In this document: positions 43,426 to 51,408 of the stretch, piece by piece | Position numbering within the stretch: position 1 is the stretch's first letter | How the letters are laid out: every line of letters starts with the position of its first letter | Assembly (NCBI RefSeq): GCF_016757735.1 | Contig: NZ_CP068439.1 | Span: forward strand, 1,240,001 to 1,304,000 | Direction of reading: 5' to 3' | Source of the DNA: Aequorivita iocasae | GTDB lineage: Bacteria; Bacteroidota; Bacteroidia; Flavobacteriales; Flavobacteriaceae | Length of the DNA: 64,000 bases | Notes under the pieces: generated by a model | What the model saw: the letters and a program-made list of their open reading frames with translations, nothing else | Databases searched by the model: none | Told to the model about the DNA's origin: nothing | Made by a program: the position numbers and the translations under genes

Positions 43426-46400
43426 CTATTGATTCTCGCTTATCAATAGTTCTTTCGCCTTCTGTTTTTTCAGCTCCTTCATCCTACGTTTTTTTCTGAA
43501 TTTAATTTTGGCACGGTTTACCAAATAGAACATTACCGGTACCACAATCAGAGTCAAGAAAGTTGCGAATATCAATCCGAAGATTACCGTCCACGCCAGA
43601 GGTCCCCAGAATATTACGTTATCACCACCTATGTAGATATTTGGGCTGTAATCTGTAAAAAAGCCAAAGAAATCTATGTTAAGACCAATGGCTAACGGAA
43701 CAAGCCCAAGCACAGTGGTAATTGCGGTAAGCAATACGGGACGCAAACGTGATTTTCCCCCTGCCACGATCAAGTCAAAATACTGGCGCTTGGTAAGCAT
43801 ATCGTCATCGTCCATTTCCAGTTCTTGCATCTTTCGGTCTATAAGAATCTGGGTGTAGTCTATCAATACAATGGCGTTGTTAACCACAATTCCCGCCAGC
43901 GATATAATACCCATCATGGTCATAATAATTACGAAATCCATCTGGAAAACCACCAGACCAATAAACACGCCCGCCAAACTTAATACAATGGCGGTCAAAA
44001 TAATGATAGGCTTGCTTATGGAGTTAAACTGGGCTACAAGAATGAGCATAATACCGCCCATAGCATAAAACAGCGCCAAGAGCAGGAAGCCCATATTGTC
44101 TGCTTGTTCTTCTTGCTCGCCCGTAAAGGCCAGGTTAATGTCTTTTGGCAGCTCGTAGTTTTGCAGTTCAACCTTTAGGTCGTTTACAATTTCTGTTGCG
44201 TTATACCCTCCAAGCACGTTGGAATATACGGTTATGGTCCGCTTTAAATCTTTCCTTTTAATAGAACTAAAGGAAGCGGTGTTATTTTTTGAGACCATAG
44301 CCGAAATAGGCACCTGCACAATTTTTCCTTGGTTATTACGGAAAGTAATGGGCTGGTTGAACAAGGCGCTTTCGTCATAACGGGATTTTTCGGAAAGACG
44401 GACGTTTATTTCATAATCGTCATCGCCTTCTTTATAGGTGGAAGCTTCCTCTCCAAAAATAGCACGGCGCAAGGTTTGCCCAATCTGTCCTGTAGAGATT
44501 CCCAATTGGCCCGCCTTTTCACGATCCACGGTCACGTCCATTTCGGGTTTACTTTTGTTAACGTCTATTTTCAATTCCTCAATACCGCTAATGCCTAAAC
44601 CTTCAATATAGGAACGTAGCGCTTCTGCCTCGCGTAGCATTTCCTCATAATCCTCACCACTCAACTCCATGTTGATTGGATATCCTACTGGTGGGCCGGC
44701 GGCATCTTTTTCAACAATAATGGAAGCTCCTGGAAATCCTTTTACCGATTCGCGCACTTCTTCCAAAACCTTACTACTCTTAACGCCGCGACGCAATTGG
44801 AAGTCGCGCATGGAAAGGGTTATTTTTCCTTTTTGTGGCATCTCGTTGCTCTGGCCCCCATCTGTCTGAGGATTTCCTGCTCCTTGCCCCACCTGCGAAA
44901 TGGCAGATTCTACCATATAATTATAGCCGTTGTCATTGTATTTTTCAATGGCATCAAACACGCGTTGCTCTACTTTTTTTGTAAGCTCATTGGTTTTTTC
45001 AATGTCGGTGCCTTGCGGATATTCTATGTAGGTAATAATTTGGTTTGGCTCATTCTCTGGGAAGAAAAGCACGTTGGGTTGCGCAACTCTTACCAAAATA
45101 AACGACATAATTAAAAGCGCAATCGTTCCGAAGAAAAATACGTAGGCCTTTTTTCCGCGCAAGGCATATTTTAAGGTCTTTTCGTAAAAATTCTCTAATT
45201 TCTTTAACGATTTATACTGAAAATAATCTACTGCACCTGCCAATACATATTTATACAGCCAAAGTAAAAGCGCAGCCAGTATTGCCAAATTTCCGAAACC
45301 TCGGAAAGCGGCTACATCCATTGCAAAACCAGCAATAAGGAGTAGGGCGCCAACACCTAATAAAATAAGACTCCAGCGAAAAATTTTCTTCTTTGAAAGG
45401 GGTTCTTCTTCAGTTTTCATAAATTCTGAAGTAAGCATTGAGTTTATTATCAAGGCCACAAATAGTGATGATGAGAGTACCACCGAAAGCGTTATAGGGA
45501 AATAAATCATAAACTTACCAATCATTCCCGGCCATAGGCCAAGCGGGAAAAATGCCGCAAGTGTGGTTGCCGTAGAGGCAATAATGGGCCAGGCAATCTC
45601 GCCCATCCCCTGTTTTGCAGCTTTTCGGGGCGGCATTCCCTCACTCATTAAAGTATATACGTTCTCAACTACCACGATACCATTGTCCACGAGCATCCCC
45701 AGTCCCATAACGAGGCCGAAAAGCACCATAGTATTTAATGTAAAGCCAAGTGATGAAAGGATAAACAGGGACATTAACATGGACAGCGGAATGGCGAAAC
45801 CTACAAAAAGTGCGTTTCTAAAACCAAGGAAAAACATCAATACGATTACCACCAACAAAACCCCGAAAATGATATTGTTTACCAAATCGTTCACTTGGTT
45901 TTCGGTCTTGATGGATTGGTCGTTGGAGAGGCTTATGTGAAGACTTTTTGGCAAGTAGTTTTCCTGTTCCTCGGCAACTATTTTTTTAATCTGCTCAACT
46001 GCTTCGATCATATTTTTACCAGCACGTTTTTTTACATCGAGCATCACCACAGGTTCGCCGTATTCGCGGGCATAGGTTGTTGGGTCTTTTTCCTTAAATT
46101 TTATATCGGCAATGTCTTTTAAGAAGATAATACCATCGTCCTTTTTTACTACTACATTTTCAAGTTCTTTAGGGTCTTCAATCTCACCAGTAATACGAAT
46201 GTTTTTCTGGACACCATTTGTGATAATATTTCCACCGGAAATGGTACTGTTCTCACCTTTTACTGCATTAATTATATTATCGAAACTTACCTGTGAAGCG
46301 GTCATTTTATAAATGTCAACCGCTATTTCAACTTCTTTTTCCTCGGCTCCGCGAATGGTTGCTTCCTTTATTTGCGGAAGCAGTTCTATTTTATCCTGAA

Positions 46401-46920
46401 GATATTCGCCGTATTCCTTCAACTTCTGGACGGGATAATCGCCCGTTAAGTTGATATTGAGGATGGGCATTTCTTCAGAAAAATTAAGATCAAAAACATT
46501 GGGTTCCACCTTGGCCCCATTTGTGAGCGTGGGCCAAGTGGTTTCAGACTTTACTTGATCTACTTTGTCCTTTACTAATTGTTTGGCTACAGGAATTTCT
46601 ACATTTTCCTCAAATTCAACAATGATGATGGAATAATCCTGAAGTGTGGTAGAAGTAATTTCCTTTACGCCTCCCACGTCTTTAAATTCCTCCTCCAAAG
46701 GTTCGGTGATGAATTTTTCCACATCTTCTGCAGAGTTACCGGGGTTTACGGAACTTACATAAATTTTAGTTTCAATAATTTCGGGGAAAGCCTCACGGGG
46801 CATACTATAGTATGCAAAAGCACCCAAAAACAAAATGATGGCCATTACTACATAGACCGTCATTTTATTTTCAATGGCCCAAGACGAAATACTAAATTCT
46901 TTATACGGGTTCTTGCTCAT
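43426..46920 (-). CDS. RND efflux pump inner-membrane permease (AcrB family)
   Basis: An 1164-residue proton-driven pump with two repeats of six membrane helices and large periplasmic loops. In helix 4 the proton-relay motif reads GMLVDNGIVVVEN: the first aspartate of the AcrB DD pair is kept and the second is asparagine. A cytoplasmic insertion near 510-560 adds extra hydrophobic helices and makes it longer than AcrB (about 1050). It ends the operon tetR-tolC-adaptor-pump. The substrate cannot be read from sequence; I see no heavy-metal methionine pattern. Confidence 0.93.
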   Translation of the reverse strand: MSKNPYKEFSISSWAIENKMTVYVVMAIILFLGAFAYYSMPREAFPEIIETKIYVSSVNPGNSAEDVEKFITEPLEEEFKDVGGVKEITSTTLQDYSIIIVEFEENVEIPVAKQLVKDKVDQVKSETTWPTLTNGAKVEPNVFDLNFSEEMPILNINLTGDYPVQKLKEYGEYLQDKIELLPQIKEATIRGAEEKEVEIAVDIYKMTASQVSFDNIINAVKGENSTISGGNIITNGVQKNIRITGEIEDPKELENVVVKKDDGIIFLKDIADIKFKEKDPTTYAREYGEPVVMLDVKKRAGKNMIEAVEQIKKIVAEEQENYLPKSLHISLSNDQSIKTENQVNDLVNNIIFGVLLVVIVLMFFLGFRNALFVGFAIPLSMLMSLFILSSLGFTLNTMVLFGLVMGLGMLVDNGIVVVENVYTLMSEGMPPRKAAKQGMGEIAWPIIASTATTLAAFFPLGLWPGMIGKFMIYFPITLSVVLSSSLFVALIINSMLTSEFMKTEEEPLSKKKIFRWSLILLGVGALLLIAGFAMDVAAFRGFGNLAILAALLLWLYKYVLAGAVDYFQYKSLKKLENFYEKTLKYALRGKKAYVFFFGTIALLIMSFILVRVAQPNVLFFPENEPNQIITYIEYPQGTDIEKTNELTKKVEQRVFDAIEKYNDNGYNYMVESAISQVGQGAGNPQTDGGQSNEMPQKGKITLSMRDFQLRRGVKSSKVLEEVRESVKGFPGASIIVEKDAAGPPVGYPINMELSGEDYEEMLREAEALRSYIEGLGISGIEELKIDVNKSKPEMDVTVDREKAGQLGISTGQIGQTLRRAIFGEEASTYKEGDDDYEINVRLSEKSRYDESALFNQPITFRNNQGKIVQVPISAMVSKNNTASFSSIKRKDLKRTITVYSNVLGGYNATEIVNDLKVELQNYELPKDINLAFTGEQEEQADNMGFLLLALFYAMGGIMLILVAQFNSISKPIIILTAIVLSLAGVFIGLVVFQMDFVIIMTMMGIISLAGIVVNNAIVLIDYTQILIDRKMQELEMDDDDMLTKRQYFDLIVAGGKSRLRPVLLTAITTVLGLVPLAIGLNIDFFGFFTDYSPNIYIGGDNVIFWGPLAWTVIFGLIFATFLTLIVVPVMFYLVNRAKIKFRKKRRMKELKKQKAKELLISENQ

Positions 46921-46935
46921 AACGCAATTGGTTTC

Positions 46936-48096
46936 TTAGTTTTTGATTGTTACTTTTTGGCCGTCGCGAAGCGTTTTCGCACCTTCCTTAATAATGGTGT
47001 CCCCTTTTTTAAGACCCGATTTTACTTCGGTGTGGTTTTCATAGGATAGTCCAGTTTCAAGAAGCACACGTTTGGCAACTCCCACAGAATCGTTAACTGG
47101 TTGGTAGAGGTAAGCGATTGTTTCGCCTGCCGCATTTTCCTGCAAAATATTTTCAGGAACGGTAATTACATTTTCTGCGCTGTAATCATTCACTTTTACT
47201 GTTGCAATTAAATTAGGTTTCACCAAGCCATCTTTATTAGGAATTTCTATTTGGATATCAAAACTTCGGTTATTTGGATTAATATAGTTGCTCACTTGGC
47301 GCACCGTTCCGGTGAATTCCTCATTGATGGAAGCTAGGTTTACCTTTACCTGTGTCCCTTTTTTGATGTTTGTAAGATAAGTTTCAGGGATGGAGGCCTT
47401 TACGTACATATTACTTAAATTCACCAAACGGATGATAGGTGTTTGCCCCGGAACAACTACTTGTCCTGGGTCTGAAATAATCTCATCCACCACACCGCTA
47501 AATGGAGCGGTAATAACGGTTTTTGATAATTGCGATCGCAATTGCTGGGTAACGTTTTTAGCTGATTCATAATTTGTTTTGGCTTGTAAAAACTGAATTT
47601 CAGAACCTATTTTTTGTTCCCAAAGTCTTTGTTGGCGTTCGAAAGTGGTTTGTGCCAAAGCCATTTGGGCTTCTTGTTGCGCCACCTGGCTTGAAAGGCC
47701 GCCATCGTCAATTTTTGCAAGGCGTTGTCCTTTGGAGACGCGTTGGCCTTCCTTTACATAAACATTGGTTAGCACACCTGAGTATTCGGCATTCAGCACA
47801 ACATTTTGGTCGGTTTCTACATTTCCCTGTACTTCTACGTAATGTTTAAATAGTGTGTCTTTTATAACCTCTGCGGTTACCAATGCTGGGCGCTCCTTTT
47901 TTTCATGTGTATCAATATATTGATTGAGCTTGTCGATTTCGGCTTTTAATTCGCGTTGTTGTTTGTTCATTTCTGCGCGTTTCGCTTTTATGGCAGTCAT
48001 ATCGCCAGAATCAATTACGGCATCGACAGATTGGTTGTCGCCCCCGCAGGAAACCAAGGTAATTAGGGTTATGAGGAATAGGATTGCTTTTTTCAT
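46936..48096 (-). CDS. RND efflux periplasmic adaptor lipoprotein
   Basis: A 386-residue membrane-fusion protein linking pump and outer-membrane channel. The lipobox LVSC anchors it at about C17. A coiled-coil hairpin lies near 40-60 and 135-180. The lipoyl half-motifs (VLNAEYSGVLTNVYVKEGQRV near 105 and TAPFSGVVDEI near 195) are clear, and a beta-barrel follows. It lies 15 nt before the pump gene and 44 nt after the TolC gene. Confidence 0.92.
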   Translation of the reverse strand: MKKAILFLITLITLVSCGGDNQSVDAVIDSGDMTAIKAKRAEMNKQQRELKAEIDKLNQYIDTHEKKERPALVTAEVIKDTLFKHYVEVQGNVETDQNVVLNAEYSGVLTNVYVKEGQRVSKGQRLAKIDDGGLSSQVAQQEAQMALAQTTFERQQRLWEQKIGSEIQFLQAKTNYESAKNVTQQLRSQLSKTVITAPFSGVVDEIISDPGQVVVPGQTPIIRLVNLSNMYVKASIPETYLTNIKKGTQVKVNLASINEEFTGTVRQVSNYINPNNRSFDIQIEIPNKDGLVKPNLIATVKVNDYSAENVITVPENILQENAAGETIAYLYQPVNDSVGVAKRVLLETGLSYENHTEVKSGLKKGDTIIKEGAKTLRDGQKVTIKN

Positions 48097-48140
48097 TTGT
48101 TGATTTTTTTAAGTCGATTAGTTTATGAGTTGATGAGGTT

Positions 48141-49520
48141 TTAATATTTTCCCTTAATTTCTTCTGAAGTGATTCGCAGTTGCGGAATATTCAAAACAGT
48201 TTCAAGGTTTGCTTTTTCGTTAATGACTTCCACCATCGCTTGAAAATATTGTTGTTGGGCAGTATATAACTGCGTTTGTGCCTGCCGAAGATCAAAACTG
48301 GTAGATAGTCCTTCCATAAACTTTATCTGGTTTTTGTTTTCAATACGTTCAGACAACGCAAGGTTTTTCTTTGAATTTTCATAATTTTCTATGGCAAATT
48401 GATAATTGCTTTGCGCCGTAGTCAGGTCTAATTTTATCTGTTGCTGTGTCTGTTCAAATTCCGTCTTTGCTTGATCCAGTGCTATTTTGGTTCGCTGGTT
48501 GGCGGCACTTCGCATCCCGCTGCTGAATATGGGAATGTTAAGGCTTACACCCAGCACCGAAGACTGAAACCACCTTTGGTCACCGTTGAAAAATGTAAAA
48601 TCATCACTGTTTGCCGAAGTTCCGTAATTAACAAAAGCAGATAGACTGGGCAAAAACTTGCTTTTTTCCAAACGGTTTTCGAAGTAACGTTGTTCAATTA
48701 GGTTTTGAGCAATTTTATAATCTACGTTATCTTCTATATTTAGGGAAGCATCCAAAAGCGCCAGACTTATGTTTTGGTTAGCAAGCTCATCAAGGTCATC
48801 TGTTAAGGTTACGGGTGCTTCCACAGCTATTCCCAAGGCTAGGTTGAACATTTGTTTGGCAATAGCCTGACTTCTTCGAGCGTTGTTTAGTTGTGTTTCT
48901 ATATCCAAAAGGGTTAATTCCAATTGCTCAACGCTTTCTTCCTCTGCCAGCCCATTCTCAAAGATTTTACGGGTTTCATTGAGGTTGTCCTCAAGATTGG
49001 TTTTATTCTTTTCAAAAATATCCACGAGTTCCTGCGCCAGTAAAACACTTCCGTAGGCATTTATAACTCCTTTGCGAACTTCCAATCTCGTTTTTTCATT
49101 GATGTTCTCGGAATATCTCAAAAAAGATTTGGCAGCTTTAAGCCCTACCAGGTAACTTCCGTCAAAAATGAGTTGGTTCAATGTGGCTACAGCGTTTGCG
49201 TTTTGTTTGGTTCCAAAGGTTACCGGAACGAAAGTACCTGGTTCACCTCCGGTAATTTCCGCCGGTAAAAGCGTAACAGGCTGTTTTAGATTGTTGTTAT
49301 AAGATACTTTTGTATCAACTTGCGGCAATCCGCTTGCGGTGGTTTCCCACTTTTGTTTGATGGCCTTCGCAATATCACGGCGTGCGTTAATGGACGTGTA
49401 ATTGCTATCCAGCGCAAAGGTAACGGCTTCTTGTAGGCTAAAACTGTATTCCTTTTGTTGTTGCGAAAAACCTAAGGTTACAGACAGTAATAAACTGAAA
49501 ATTAAAAGTTTTTTAGTCAT
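48141..49520 (-). CDS. TolC-family outer-membrane efflux protein
   Basis: A 459-residue outer-membrane channel. It has a signal peptide (1-19, ending GFSQ) and two repeats of the outer efflux protein domain with long amphipathic helices (about 150-225 and 345-440). It forms the exit duct for the RND pump encoded downstream. Its start overlaps the tetR stop by 8 nt, so it is translationally coupled to its regulator. Confidence 0.9.
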   Translation of the reverse strand: MTKKLLIFSLLLSVTLGFSQQQKEYSFSLQEAVTFALDSNYTSINARRDIAKAIKQKWETTASGLPQVDTKVSYNNNLKQPVTLLPAEITGGEPGTFVPVTFGTKQNANAVATLNQLIFDGSYLVGLKAAKSFLRYSENINEKTRLEVRKGVINAYGSVLLAQELVDIFEKNKTNLEDNLNETRKIFENGLAEEESVEQLELTLLDIETQLNNARRSQAIAKQMFNLALGIAVEAPVTLTDDLDELANQNISLALLDASLNIEDNVDYKIAQNLIEQRYFENRLEKSKFLPSLSAFVNYGTSANSDDFTFFNGDQRWFQSSVLGVSLNIPIFSSGMRSAANQRTKIALDQAKTEFEQTQQQIKLDLTTAQSNYQFAIENYENSKKNLALSERIENKNQIKFMEGLSTSFDLRQAQTQLYTAQQQYFQAMVEVINEKANLETVLNIPQLRITSEEIKGKY

Positions 49521-50124
49521 TGGTTTGGTGCTCTTTGATGAATTTTTTTAGTGTTAGAAAACCTTCCGGGGTTACAATTCCACGAATATGATATTCAAGA
49601 TATTCCTCGGTTAGGAATTGGGTTGAAAATTTTTCAATCGGGAACAGGTTTTGGTCTTTTATTCCGTGGATGCCCAAAAAATAAAGCCTTGCGATAAAAT
49701 CTATGTTCAGGTTGCTTCGGTATAAGCCTTGCTCAATGCCCCTGCGAAGATTTTTTCGGGTACACTCCATCATTTTTTCAAAATGGCTTTCCTTTATGCC
49801 CTCAAAAATTTCGGGATAGTATTTTTGAAGCTGATATTGCGGTGATGACTGTTCTGCTTCAATAGTTCCCATTACAAATTTTTTAATTTCGAAAAGTTCT
49901 TCAATGGGGTTTTGTTCCAGAGAACAAATCTCGTCAATACCTGTTGTAATATTATGCAGAACATTACACGTACATTCCTTGACAAGAGCTGTCTTGTTCT
50001 TAAAGTGCGTATAAATGGTTTTTTTCGAAATGGCCATTTCATTGGCAATATCGTCCATAGTTACACTCTTAAAGCCAAGCTTAAGGAATAAATCTGTCGA
50101 TTTTTGAATTATTTTATCTTTCAT
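49513..50124 (-). CDS. TetR/AcrR-family repressor of the efflux operon
   Basis: A 203-residue regulator with an N-terminal TetR helix-turn-helix (VTMDDIANEMAISKKTIYTHFKNK, about 21-44) and a helical ligand domain. I chose the ATG at 50124; the longer frame begins upstream of the promoter described here. It is the first gene of the efflux operon and overlaps tolC, so it probably controls its own operon through the inverted repeat in its promoter. Confidence 0.88.
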   Translation of the reverse strand: MKDKIIQKSTDLFLKLGFKSVTMDDIANEMAISKKTIYTHFKNKTALVKECTCNVLHNITTGIDEICSLEQNPIEELFEIKKFVMGTIEAEQSSPQYQLQKYYPEIFEGIKESHFEKMMECTRKNLRRGIEQGLYRSNLNIDFIARLYFLGIHGIKDQNLFPIEKFSTQFLTEEYLEYHIRGIVTPEGFLTLKKFIKEHQTND

Positions 50125-50132
50125 AGCGAGCG

Positions 50133-50163
50133 CAAAGATATGTCGGGAAACTTTTAAAACAAA
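50133..50163 (-). promoter_or_regulatory. Promoter of the tetR-efflux operon
   Basis: On the minus strand TTTG (50163-50160), a 19-nt spacer and TATCTTTG (50140-50133) match the full Bacteroidota consensus. The -7 element ends 8 nt before the tetR ATG, so the transcript would be almost leaderless. Confidence 0.7.
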
Positions 50164-50173
50164 AATAGTTTCC
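50146..50173. promoter_or_regulatory. Inverted-repeat operator candidate for the TetR repressor
   Basis: GGAAACT (50146-50152) and AGTTTCC (50167-50173) are exact reverse complements with centres 21 nt apart. They bracket the -33 element and part of the promoter spacer, where a dimeric TetR-type repressor would block polymerase. Confidence 0.6.
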
Positions 50174-50278
50174 AAAGTTTTATTTTATTTAACAGAAGCT
50201 TAACACTAGGGTATTTTGCAGCTATAAATTGTGTGCTTTGAAATGCTTGTTTTACTTTAGCCGAAATTTTCTTCAACC

Positions 50279-51253
50279 ATGGAAATTCTGAAAAAATACA
50301 ACGACGACCTTCAAGAATATCTTGCCAAAGCTGTTTCACATAAAAAGCCACGACAGCTCTATGATCCCATAAAATACATACTCTCGTTAGGAGGCAAGCG
50401 TATTCGTCCCGCATTGACATTAATGGTGTGCGATTTTTTTGGAACCGATTATAAAAAAGCGATGAGCGCGGCGCTTGCAGTGGAGCTGTTTCATAATTTT
50501 TCGCTAATTCACGATGATATTATGGATAATGCCCCACTACGAAGGGGGAAAAGGACAGTCCATGAAAAATGGGACGTGAATACGGCGATTCTTTCTGGAG
50601 ACGCTATGTTGATTTTGGCCTACCGTTTTTTTGAAAATTATGAGCCACAAATGTTCCAAGAGCTTGCAAGACTATTTAGTGAAACGGCTTTGCAGGTCTG
50701 CGAAGGCCAACAACACGACATGGATTTTGAAACCCGAGACGATGTGACCCTCGTGGAATATATCCAGATGATAGACCACAAAACTGCAGTATTATTGGGA
50801 TCAGCGATGAAAATGGGCGCAATCGTAGCTGCGGCTTTTGAAACTGATAAAGATAAAATCTATCAATTTGGAAGAAATTTAGGCATCGCCTTTCAGTTGC
50901 AGGATGATTATTTGGATGTTTTCGGCAATCCGGAAACCTTTGGAAAACAAGTGGGCGGTGATATTATTTCAAATAAAAAAACCTTTCTTTATATTATGGC
51001 CGTTGGCCAGGGAACTTCGACACAAGCGGAAGAACTTGACCATCTTTTTAGCATAAACCCCAAAGATCCAACTGATAAAATTCTGACTGTAAGGGAAATC
51101 TTTTTAAACTCCGGTGCGGCAGAAGCCACGCAAAAGGAAATTGAAAAATACAGTAATTATGCATACTCATTGCTGGATGACATTAACATTTCGGATGAAA
51201 AGAAAGCAATGCTTCGTAGTTTTGGAAACGATTTGATGAAAAGGAATGTCTAA
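50279..51253 (+). CDS. Polyprenyl diphosphate synthase
   Basis: A 324-residue trans-isoprenyl diphosphate synthase. The two aspartate-rich motifs DDIMD (79-83) and DDYLD (209-213) bind magnesium and the diphosphates. GGKRIRP at 38-44 is the conserved basic site. The product chain length (farnesyl, geranylgeranyl or longer) cannot be set from sequence alone. It uses C5 units from the pathway begun by dxs, for quinone or carotenoid synthesis. It is divergent from the efflux operon. Confidence 0.92.
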   Translation: MEILKKYNDDLQEYLAKAVSHKKPRQLYDPIKYILSLGGKRIRPALTLMVCDFFGTDYKKAMSAALAVELFHNFSLIHDDIMDNAPLRRGKRTVHEKWDVNTAILSGDAMLILAYRFFENYEPQMFQELARLFSETALQVCEGQQHDMDFETRDDVTLVEYIQMIDHKTAVLLGSAMKMGAIVAAAFETDKDKIYQFGRNLGIAFQLQDDYLDVFGNPETFGKQVGGDIISNKKTFLYIMAVGQGTSTQAEELDHLFSINPKDPTDKILTVREIFLNSGAAEATQKEIEKYSNYAYSLLDDINISDEKKAMLRSFGNDLMKRNV

Positions 51254-51363
51254 AAAAATTACGGGTAAAAATCTATTTTATCGAGAAATCCATTTGGGAA
51301 TATTTTAAGATTTTAAACCGTATAAATCTGAATAATACAGTCAACTAGTTGCTATAATTATTG

Positions 51364-51371
51364 TATTTTTG
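51364..51371 (+). promoter_or_regulatory. -7 element of the sucA promoter
   Basis: TATTTTTG is a perfect TAnnTTTG element 37 nt before the chosen ATG at 51409. It supports that start over the upstream in-frame ATG at 51361, which would precede the element. Confidence 0.5.
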
Positions 51372-51408
51372 TACCGTTTTATCAAAAAGACCCATTTGTA
51401 TATTTATC

